From a virus, in IMG/VR virus record IMGVR_UViG_3300025671_006770, positions 1 through 20,237 of that record: DNA of 20,237 bases. One strand, written 5' to 3'. Within the stretch, counting starts at the first letter, position 1, and every line of letters starts with the position of its first letter. The notes under the pieces are model-generated. The model saw only the letters and a list, made by a program, of their open reading frames with translations. It made no database searches and was not told the origin of the DNA. The position numbers and the translations under genes were made by a program. Shown piece by piece: positions 13,620 to 18,539 of the stretch.

Positions 13620-13799
13620 ATGGCAGAGCTTGGCAAAAGAATTACTTACAAGGGACACTCAATCATTCCAGTATATTTTGAGGAGAGTAAGAAATTAGTG
13701 TTTGACTTGTATATGGGAATCACCTATACTCGTTATATAGACACTTGGAACAGTGTTGAAGAGTGTAAAGAATACGTCGATAGACCTACAAAACTTTAA
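13620..13799 (+). CDS. Small hypothetical protein, 59 aa
   Basis: The 59-residue protein begins MAELGKRITYKGHSI. It continues with an aromatic-rich middle (Y-M-G-I-T-Y-T-R-Y-I-D-T-W) and ends V-E-E-C-K-E-Y-V-D-R. The order YKG, then a central aromatic/acidic strand pair, then CKE(Y/W)(V/I)D is shared with the 55-residue protein at 12863-13030 on the opposite strand. No membrane segment. The ATG starts one base after the previous stop, with GAGAGGG 7 bases upstream as ribosome-binding site. Confidence 0.65.
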   Translation: MAELGKRITYKGHSIIPVYFEESKKLVFDLYMGITYTRYIDTWNSVEECKEYVDRPTKL

Positions 13800-13810
13800 G
13801 GAGAATCATA

Positions 13811-13972
13811 ATGATGGAAGAGCGTGAAACATATTATGAGTTGTACAAAGATGGTAGTTGCCATTCATCATATATACTTTATGAGGATGCGCTTGAGCAA
13901 GCTCTACATTGTTTAGATGATGACTGTGCAGAGATATATAAAGTGGTTGTATATGAAGAGAGGGTGCTGTAA
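13811..13972 (+). CDS. Small acidic protein, 53 aa
   Basis: A GGAG 7 bases before the ATG (GGAGAATCATAATG, a context repeated exactly at 14261-14274) gives a strong start; a second ATG follows immediately. The protein is acidic and Tyr-rich (E-T-Y-Y-E-L-Y-K-D-G-S) with a helical middle, Y-E-D-A-L-E-Q-A-L-H-C-L, and two further cysteines. It has no recognisable family. The stop overlaps the next start as TAATG. Confidence 0.62.
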   Translation: MMEERETYYELYKDGSCHSSYILYEDALEQALHCLDDDCAEIYKVVVYEERVL

Positions 13973-14271
13973 TGGAAAAGATCATCAGAGATATCAAAGA
14001 CATCGAAGGCGACATTGATAAATTGATCAGTCGCGCAGAGGAATATCGTAAGGATGCAGAGCGTGGCATTAACGTAAACCATACACGTGAAGGTGATATG
14101 TCGTGGACTAAACAGGACAAGATTAATAGCCTGTTCGAGTATCTGGAAGATGCAAAGAATGACATTGATCGAATGAAAGATGACCTCAAGGTCGTAAAAG
14201 ATTACTTGACTAATCTGCTGGATGATGTACAATACGAATCAATCAGACAGAAAGCTACAGGAGAATCATAA
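13972..14271 (+). CDS. Coiled-coil hypothetical protein, 99 aa
   Basis: The 99-residue protein is almost wholly charged helix: residues 1-35 and 50-85 show heptad-like spacing of Ile, Leu and Val (I-I-R-D-I-K-D-I-E-G-D-I-D-K-L-I and I-N-S-L-F-E-Y-L-E-D-A). They are joined by a polar link containing N-H-T-R-E-G-D-M. It probably forms a helical hairpin and oligomerises. No catalytic motif or signal peptide. GAGG lies 8 bases before the ATG. Both ends overlap neighbours as TAATG. Confidence 0.7.
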   Translation: MEKIIRDIKDIEGDIDKLISRAEEYRKDAERGINVNHTREGDMSWTKQDKINSLFEYLEDAKNDIDRMKDDLKVVKDYLTNLLDDVQYESIRQKATGES

Positions 14272-14498
14272 TGGCACACACATGGACCACAGTAGGATAC
14301 AGAGGGTATGACTTGGACATTGTTGTCGAGGGAGACCAGTGTATATATGAAGGTATTTATGATAACATCAGGCTGCGTAAGAAGAGCGGAGAAGCTATGT
14401 CAGAGCGTTTAGAGAAAGCCCTGATGAAGGAATATGGGGATGATTACTTCGCAGAATATCTGTACGAGCTTGGCTCGTATGTCGATAACGAATACTAA
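14271..14498 (+). CDS. Hypothetical protein, 75 aa
   Basis: The protein begins MAHTWTTVGYRGYDLDIVVEG with a beta-hairpin-like N-terminal half. A helical, acidic C-terminal half follows (S-E-R-L-E-K-A-L-M-K-E-Y-G-D-D-Y-F-A-E-Y-L). No family is recognised. A GGAG stands 7 bases before the ATG, in the same 14-base context as the start at 13811. It shares TAATG overlaps with both neighbours, so it is translated as part of the same chain. Confidence 0.68.
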   Translation: MAHTWTTVGYRGYDLDIVVEGDQCIYEGIYDNIRLRKKSGEAMSERLEKALMKEYGDDYFAEYLYELGSYVDNEY

Positions 14499-14686
14499 TG
14501 AAAATCCTCTTCATCATAATGTTCTCCTATATCATCATGCTGATTGTTGTCGGAATATTGGTGACAGTAGGGATGGAAAAGGAGAGCATTAACTCTATAA
14601 ATATTTACTTGACGATAGTTCAAATATCGTTCATAATTGTAATCATAAAGCGAATCAAGGAGATTGCACAATGGCACTACCAGTAA
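14498..14686 (+). CDS. Two-TM small membrane protein (holin-like candidate)
   Basis: The 62-residue protein has two hydrophobic helices, at about residues 2-25 (I-L-F-I-I-M-F-S-Y-I-I-M-L-I-V-V) and 36-50 (I-Y-L-T-I-V-Q-I-S-F-I-I-V-I-I). A short acidic/polar turn (M-E-K-E-S-I-N) joins them, and a basic tail K-R-I-K-E follows. Two helices and a charged tail match the shape of class II holins, and a cell-wall hydrolase without a signal peptide is encoded about 460 bases downstream in the same unit. That is topology plus context only. Its ATG overlaps the preceding stop (TAATG), and its end overlaps the next gene by 16 bases. Confidence 0.62.
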   Translation: MKILFIIMFSYIIMLIVVGILVTVGMEKESINSINIYLTIVQISFIIVIIKRIKEIAQWHYQ

Positions 14687-14916
14687 ACTTAATCAAAAAC
14701 CTACTCAATGAACAGAAGGGTCGTTTCTTCATTGTTGATGTTGTCAAAGAGAACGGGGACAAGCGTAGACTTAACGGTAAGGTCGTAGAAATCCGCGATA
14801 ATGGTTTGGTCACTATCAAACTTGGTGGAACCAAAGATCAATACCGTTCCTTCTACACTGACAAGGTGCAGCGTATCCATCAACGTAAACGTGCCATATT
14901 CTGTGTTGGAGCGTGA
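14671..14916 (+). CDS. Small SH3-like phage protein, 81 aa
   Basis: The 81-residue protein begins MALPVNLIKNLLNEQKGRFF and then runs through strands F-I-V-D-V-V, L-N-G-K-V-V-E-I and L-V-T-I-K-L-G, with a basic C-terminus. The pattern (short helix, then a small barrel with R-F-F-x-V and R-x-L-N-G) resembles small phage proteins of the DUF2693 kind, a tentative match from memory. A nucleic-acid or protein-binding role is possible. The start lies 7 bases after a GGAG and inside the end of the membrane-protein gene. Confidence 0.65.
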   Translation: MALPVNLIKNLLNEQKGRFFIVDVVKENGDKRRLNGKVVEIRDNGLVTIKLGGTKDQYRSFYTDKVQRIHQRKRAIFCVGA

Positions 14917-14917
14917 T

Positions 14918-15145
14918 ATGTCATACACAATGATAAAAAACTGCAAGATGGATTGGGACACAGAGATTCACAAATTCACCTTTGTCACTGGTGGATGTCC
15001 CATCGTGGCACCAGATAGCCTTGGCGATCTTATAAGCTCACTGCAAGACCTATATAAACAAATTGCAGAGGGTGGAATTTATAACCATGAACTACCAATG
15101 GAAATCAAGGTTGAAGGTGGTCAACTCTGGACGGACATTGAGTAA
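14918..15145 (+). CDS. Hypothetical protein, 75 aa
   Basis: The real start is the ATG at 14918, six bases after a GGAG and two bases after the previous stop; the frame is open further upstream but that part lies across the previous gene. The protein is MSYTMIKNCKMDWDTEIHKF followed by a beta strand, a helix (L-G-D-L-I-S-S-L-Q-D-L-Y-K-Q-I) and the ending E-I-K-V-E-G-G-Q-L-W-T-D-I-E. It is soluble and acidic, with no known family. The stop overlaps the next start as TAATG. Confidence 0.65.
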   Translation: MSYTMIKNCKMDWDTEIHKFTFVTGGCPIVAPDSLGDLISSLQDLYKQIAEGGIYNHELPMEIKVEGGQLWTDIE

Positions 15146-15540
15146 TGATTGGTCTTGAGTGTCTAGCAGTTGCGGTTTTCTTTGAGAGCCGCAGCCAACC
15201 CATCGAAGGACAGTATGCTGTTGCTGAGGTGGTGATGAACCGTGTGGAGAGTGACAGGTGGCCCAACACTATCTGTGATGTTGTCTTCCAAGATAAACAA
15301 TTCTCGTTCACACATGATGGAGCGTCAGATCATATACACAAGTACACTGACAATCCGATTGACTGGAGAGCCGCTCTAATGGCCCGTACAGTAGCCTTAG
15401 AGGTTTTTGGCAGGGGAGATACCTCAATCACCTCTACCCACTACCACAACCTCTCTGTGTCGCCCTCATGGACAAAGGAGTATTTAAAGGATGGCAGAAT
15501 TGGAGACCACATATTCTATACCGCCCCTAGTGGAAAATGA
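15145..15540 (+). CDS. SleB-like cell-wall hydrolase (candidate endolysin)
   Basis: The 131-residue protein matches the Hydrolase_2 / SleB family, which cleaves peptidoglycan glycan strands. Key segments are present in order: F-F-E14-S-R (the family's catalytic glutamate), A-V-A-E-V-V-M-N-R-V (25-34), C-D-V-V-F-Q-D-K-Q-F-S (44-54), S-T-H-Y-H-N (97-102), W109 and H-I-F-Y (122-125). The length equals a bare catalytic domain. There is no signal peptide, so it would need a holin to reach the wall. Its place beside small early genes rather than in the late unit is unusual if it is the endolysin; a role in DNA entry or remodelling is an alternative. Its last codons carry an AGTGGAAA motif copy. Confidence 0.85.
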   Translation: MIGLECLAVAVFFESRSQPIEGQYAVAEVVMNRVESDRWPNTICDVVFQDKQFSFTHDGASDHIHKYTDNPIDWRAALMARTVALEVFGRGDTSITSTHYHNLSVSPSWTKEYLKDGRIGDHIFYTAPSGK

Positions 15541-15664
15541 GTTGATCAGGATGGGGATACTCCCCGCAACGCAATTAGAGGAACTAGAGAGAGTGTGTCC
15601 AAGGGATAGATGGGCGCATCTACCTACAGACCCCTACGATGAAAATGGAGAGATAATATTCTAA
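15491..15664 (+). CDS. Small hypothetical protein, 57 aa, overlapping the hydrolase
   Basis: A frame from the ATG at 15491 to a TAA at 15662-15664 fills the gap between the hydrolase and thyX. Its stop overlaps the thyX start as TAATG. The protein (MAELETTYSIPPLVENELIR at the start, D-R-W-A-H-L-P-T-D-P-Y-D-E-N-G near the end) is acidic, without membrane segment or known family. It overlaps the hydrolase gene by 50 bases; GGAG lies 10 bases before the ATG. A shorter start at ATG 15551 is possible. The CCCCTAGTGGAAAATG motif encodes P-L-V-E-N in this frame. Confidence 0.5.
   Translation: MAELETTYSIPPLVENELIRMGILPATQLEELERVCPRDRWAHLPTDPYDENGEIIF
15524..15539 (+). repeat. Dispersed CCCCTAGTGGAAAATG motif copy
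   Basis: At the very end of the hydrolase gene, 125 bases before the thyX start, a C-run plus TAGTGGAAAATG repeats the control-region motif. It also resembles the second copy inside the primase gene (CCCCTCTAGTGGAAAATATG). Confidence 0.55.
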
Positions 15665-16284
15665 TGATTAAAGCAACCCTGATGGACTACATGGGCAGTG
15701 ATATTACTGTCGTTAATGCTGCGAGAGTATCTTTCGGCAAGAAGTCCAGTAACACATACACAACAGACAAGGATGAGAAGTTGATCTGGTATCTAGCAGA
15801 GCACAGGCATATGTCACCCTTTGGTCATTGCTTTGCTTCCTTCCATGTTAAGGCTCCTATCTTTGTAGCACGTCAACTTGTGAAGAATAAGTTCCTACGT
15901 TGGAATGAGGTCAGCCGCAGATATGTCGATGATGAGCCTGAGCTGTACGAAGCCCCCATCTGGCGTGGCAGGGCTGAAGATAAGAAACAGGGTAGTGAAG
16001 GTGAGGTAATAAGCAATGCAAATGTTTTCTACCACAACACACAGTCATTGATGATTTACAAGCAACTTATTAATGAAGGTGTATGCCCAGAGCAAGCACG
16101 TATGGTACTGCCACAGTCTATGATGACTGAGTGGTACTGGTCAGGTAGCCTTGATGCCTTTGCTGATATGTGTAACCTGCGTTGTGCGTCTGATACCCAA
16201 GTGGAGACACAGAATGTTGCGATACAGATTAGTCGTAAAATGCGTAGTCTATTTCCCGTATCATGGGAAGCATTAGTGAGGTAG
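15664..16284 (+). CDS. thyX: Flavin-dependent thymidylate synthase ThyX
   Basis: The 206-residue protein makes dTMP from dUMP using FAD, NADPH and methylene-tetrahydrofolate, supplying thymidine for phage DNA. Family features: N-A-A-R-V-S-F at 18-24, H-R-H-M-S-P-F-G-H at 47-55, the signature region R70-Q-L-V-K-N-K-F-L-R-W-N-E-V-S84-R-R-Y87, A-R-M-V-L-P-Q at 145-151, and E-W-Y-W-S-G-S-L at 156-163. The signature is atypical: the usual R-H-R before x7-S reads K-N-K here, although the serine and the following R-R-Y are kept. The length is normal for the family. The ATG overlaps the previous stop. Confidence 0.92.
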   Translation: MIKATLMDYMGSDITVVNAARVSFGKKSSNTYTTDKDEKLIWYLAEHRHMSPFGHCFASFHVKAPIFVARQLVKNKFLRWNEVSRRYVDDEPELYEAPIWRGRAEDKKQGSEGEVISNANVFYHNTQSLMIYKQLINEGVCPEQARMVLPQSMMTEWYWSGSLDAFADMCNLRCASDTQVETQNVAIQISRKMRSLFPVSWEALVR

Positions 16285-16287
16285 AGG

Positions 16288-16524
16288 ATGACAGGTATAA
16301 TAGGTGTAGAAACAGTAAAAGAAAACGAGGATGGTAGTGCCGACTATGTGTTTCATTTTGATGCACATGCGCGTGGGCTTCTGGCAGAGGAAGGTTTGAA
16401 GTTGGTGCTTTACTGTGCAGCCGCCAAGATGGACATGCAGTTGGTGTATGATTTTATAGAGGATCATATTAGGTACAACAAAGATGAATGGGATGATCAA
16501 GGCAAGTCGGAGAATCTTACATGA
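16288..16524 (+). CDS. Hypothetical protein, 78 aa
   Basis: The 78-residue protein begins MTGIIGVETVKENEDGSADY, with a beta hairpin (V-F-H-F-D-A-H) and two helices (L-A-E-E-G-L-K-L-V-L-Y-C-A-A-A and Q-L-V-Y-D-F-I-E-D-H-I). It is acidic, with no membrane segment. The layout recalls small phage proteins often found beside nucleotide-metabolism genes, but I cannot name a family. GAGG sites lie immediately before the ATG, which is 3 bases after the thyX stop. Its stop overlaps the next ATG as ATGA. Confidence 0.68.
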   Translation: MTGIIGVETVKENEDGSADYVFHFDAHARGLLAEEGLKLVLYCAAAKMDMQLVYDFIEDHIRYNKDEWDDQGKSENLT

Positions 16525-16691
16525 CAAAAAAACATAGTTTTGGAATCCCATTAAAAGACATCAGACCTATGACTGATGAAGAGAGGCAGAGGGCGACAGA
16601 GAAAAAGGAAACTAACAATGACAGAGCAAGAAATACTAAAAATGTGCAGAAATCTGGCAAAAAAGTACAAAAACAGGCAAGAATACGATGA
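16521..16691 (+). CDS. Small basic protein, 56 aa, overlapping the sigma-like gene
   Basis: The ATG overlaps the previous stop (ATGA) and follows a strong GGAG by 8 bases. The protein begins MTKKHSFGIPLKDIRPMTDE and is then highly basic and polar (E-R-Q-R-A-T-E-K-K-E, K-S-G-K-K-V-Q-K-Q-A-R-I-R), probably disordered or nucleic-acid binding. It overlaps the first 74 bases of the sigma-like gene in another frame, long for this genome. The strong start makes it likely that ribosomes enter here. It could serve mainly to couple translation of the sigma-like gene. Confidence 0.5.
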   Translation: MTKKHSFGIPLKDIRPMTDEERQRATEKKETNNDRARNTKNVQKSGKKVQKQARIR

Positions 16692-17163
16692 TTTGGTATC
16701 TGAGGGGGTTGTTAAGTGTCTTGAGGTTTTGAACAAAGGTGATGCTGATAAGGCAGCACTGAAATCTCATGCTAGGACTGCCATGCAGGATTATTACAAC
16801 CACAAAAGGAAGGTTGTGCAAGTCCCTGTACATGGTCAGGCACACTCTATGTCTAGGCATCAAGAGACAAGTAGCTGGACTGCTATGGCGCTGCAAAAAG
16901 CCTTGTACACCCCTTCAGTGGAAATTAGAGAGGAAATGGCAATGGGTGAATCTCCAGAGACAATTCTGGAGCGTAAACAGTTCATCAGACATGTCTTTAT
17001 GACTGCGTTTAATTGTCTTACTCACGACGAGTGGACAATTATTCGTATGCGGTATTGGGATGGTATGACACAAGATGCTGTAGGTAAGGAGATGTGCCAC
17101 AACCAAAAGTGGGTATCTCGTAGGGAAAAGTCAGCGCTTGAAAAAATCTGTAACAATTTGTGA
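16618..17163 (+). CDS. Phage sigma-70-like transcription factor
   Basis: The 181-residue protein has the two core regions of a minimal sigma-70 factor. Region 2 is at about 15-70: Y-D-D-L-V-S-E-G-V-V-K-C-L-E-V-L, then a helix ending H-K-R-K-V-V-Q-V-P. Region 4 is at about 133-178: L-T-H-D-E-W-T-I-I-R-M-R-Y-W-D-G-M-T-Q-D-A-V-G with the recognition helix H-N-Q-K-W-V-S-R-R-E-K-S-A-L. Regions 1 and 3 are absent, as in ECF-type factors. It probably redirects host RNA polymerase to phage promoters. I chose the ATG at 16618, 8 bases after AAGGA; the frame is open 14 codons further upstream without a better site. An AGTGGAAATTAG motif copy lies inside the gene at 16917. Confidence 0.75.
   Translation: MTEQEILKMCRNLAKKYKNRQEYDDLVSEGVVKCLEVLNKGDADKAALKSHARTAMQDYYNHKRKVVQVPVHGQAHSMSRHQETSSWTAMALQKALYTPSVEIREEMAMGESPETILERKQFIRHVFMTAFNCLTHDEWTIIRMRYWDGMTQDAVGKEMCHNQKWVSRREKSALEKICNNL
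16910..16928 (+). repeat. Dispersed CCCC-x-CAGTGGAAATTAG motif copy
   Basis: Inside the sigma-like gene, a C-run is followed by TTCAGTGGAAATTAG. The part from AGTGG on (AGTGGAAATTAG) is identical to the second copy of the control-region cluster (13379). It encodes T-P-S-V-E-I-R there, between regions 2 and 4. Confidence 0.6.
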
Positions 17164-17249
17164 TGTCTAAAATATTGAAACTTGCCTGTATCTATATACG
17201 TAAGTTTTAATCATTATGATGATAATAAACTAAAGAAGGAAACATAAGT
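17164..17249. other. Short spacer with hairpin before the ParB-like gene
   Basis: The only real gap in the rightward unit. It contains an inverted repeat with outer arms AAACTT (17178-17183) and AAGTTT (17202-17207) and inner GTAT/ATAC pairing, followed by TTAAT and then by ATTAT/ATAAT arms at 17213-17226. It may be a weak terminator or an internal regulatory site; a new promoter for the replication genes could also lie here. Confidence 0.4.
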
Positions 17250-18116
17250 ATGGATGATGACGAATGGGAACAAAGTTTGCTTAACGCAACAAAACATGAT
17301 GGTATGTTGTATCACGAGATCTGTAAGTGGTCGCCATATAAAGAAGAGACTATCGACAAGATTGCAGATAACATGGTTCGTAATGGGTATGATAAAGATC
17401 AACCTGTCGTAACATATGAGGGTGCTATTCTTGATGGTCGTCATCGTTATGTTGCAGCACAAAAGGTTGGTGTCGATCCAATTATGGTAGAGTTTAATGG
17501 CACACGACAAGAAGCCATTGATTTTGTGACAATGCGTCAAGTTGATCGTGGTCACTGGAGTAATCAAGAAAAGGAATACTTCTATGTGAAACGTGCTGAG
17601 GCTTTGGGTGTTCGTAAGCGTGAAGACAGTCTGAAGCAGAACACTGCCGATACGCCAAATGGCGCAACGGTTCCCTCTCAAGAAGAACATGCAGATGCTC
17701 TTGGGGTAGGCCACAGGACTGTTAACCGCTGGGAAAAAGACCGCAAGGAAATTATGTCTGATCCTATTTTGTCGTCAAAGACTGACACATTCGAGGGTTA
17801 TAGGGAAGCAAAGCAGGAGATTAAAGAACGTAAGGCTCGTACTCTTATTGTGCCAGACTATGACATTAACGAGGCTATGGGTGCGATTAAAGGTATCGCT
17901 CAAATGTATGGTCAACAATACACTGGCGATCCAGAGGACGCCGCACAGGTGCTATTGGACAGAATAATGGAAGGATATGAAATAGATGACATAGGACTAA
18001 GTATTGCTAGAGACTATGCTAAATGGTTTCTGTCGCTAAAGAAAGTAATGGATCTTGTTGAACCAGAACTTGAAGACTTCTTAACAGATAAACCTAACCT
18101 GACCGTTGTAAACTAG
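17250..18116 (+). CDS. ParB-like nuclease/DNA-binding domain protein
   Basis: The 288-residue protein carries a ParB/sulfiredoxin-type N-terminal domain. The core runs I-D-K-I-A-D-N-M, Q-P-V-V-T-Y-E-G-A-I-L-D-G-R-H-R-Y-V-A-A (51-70) and D-P-I-M-V-E-F. In this fold the G-R-H-R loop binds nucleotide. A helical part with the ParB-like W-S-N-Q-E-K-E-Y-F-Y-V-K follows, then a helix-turn-helix at about 143-165 (S-Q-E-E-H-A-D-A-L-G-V-G-H-R-T-V-N-R-W). The C-terminal ~110 residues are helical and acidic. Phage proteins of this type act as regulators or replication or partition-like factors; which applies here is open. AAGGAA lies 8 bases before the ATG. Its position between the sigma-like and replication genes fits a regulatory role. 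Confidence 0.78.
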   Translation: MDDDEWEQSLLNATKHDGMLYHEICKWSPYKEETIDKIADNMVRNGYDKDQPVVTYEGAILDGRHRYVAAQKVGVDPIMVEFNGTRQEAIDFVTMRQVDRGHWSNQEKEYFYVKRAEALGVRKREDSLKQNTADTPNGATVPSQEEHADALGVGHRTVNRWEKDRKEIMSDPILSSKTDTFEGYREAKQEIKERKARTLIVPDYDINEAMGAIKGIAQMYGQQYTGDPEDAAQVLLDRIMEGYEIDDIGLSIARDYAKWFLSLKKVMDLVEPELEDFLTDKPNLTVVN

Positions 18117-18126
18117 GAGACCCGAA

Positions 18127-18522
18127 ATGACATCAGCAGCAAAAGTATGGAATACAGCAAAGCAACAGTGCTTGGATTTGAATTTGAAACCAACAGTCGA
18201 TAATGCAAACAAACTTATTCGACGTGGTGGATCATCTGTGAAGAATATGCGTAACTATAATGCACGTAGTGAGGTCAAAGATATTTCACAGAAACCTTAC
18301 ACTAATGAGTTTGGTGATCAAGAAGCATTTGGTTCTATCTGTGATCGAAATATAGAATATGCAGAACAATTCGTAGACAAGAACTATAAAAAATTCCAAG
18401 GTGGTGTAAGCAACATGACAAGTGCAGCAATGTACATTGTTCGTTGTCAACGTGAAAGGCTTAATATGTTAACAGTGGATGATGACACCCCTTTGAAATT
18501 CAAATCTTCACGTAAATCATAA
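18127..18522 (+). CDS. Hypothetical protein upstream of the primase, 131 aa
   Basis: The 131-residue protein begins MTSAAKVWNTAKQQCLDLNL. It is helical and mildly basic, with segments D-N-A-N-K-L-I-R-R-G-G-S-S-V-K-N-M and a C-terminal helix Y-I-V-R-C-Q-R-E-R-L-N-M-L, then a basic tail. No family is recognised and there is no membrane segment. The strong GGAG 8 bases before the ATG and the 10-base gap to the ParB-like gene place it in the same unit. Its position before the primase-helicase suggests a replication accessory role, for example DNA binding or helicase loading, which is inference only. Confidence 0.7.
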   Translation: MTSAAKVWNTAKQQCLDLNLKPTVDNANKLIRRGGSSVKNMRNYNARSEVKDISQKPYTNEFGDQEAFGSICDRNIEYAEQFVDKNYKKFQGGVSNMTSAAMYIVRCQRERLNMLTVDDDTPLKFKSSRKS

Positions 18523-18539
18523 ATAGAAAGGAGAGTCAC

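Noticed and set aside
14801-14917. Upstream extension of the 75-residue gene (39 extra codons)
   Set aside because: Lies across the 81-residue gene in another frame; the ATG at 14918 has GGAG at 6 bases and starts just after the previous stop.
17178-17226. Strong terminator between the sigma-like and ParB-like genes
   Set aside because: The stem is short, A+T-rich and interrupted, and the T-run after it is weak; kept only as a low-confidence regulatory spacer.
17214-17714. Minus-strand 166-codon frame opposite the ParB-like gene
   Set aside because: Antisense to a gene with clear domain motifs and a good ribosome site; Cys/Ile/Thr-rich composition typical of shadows.
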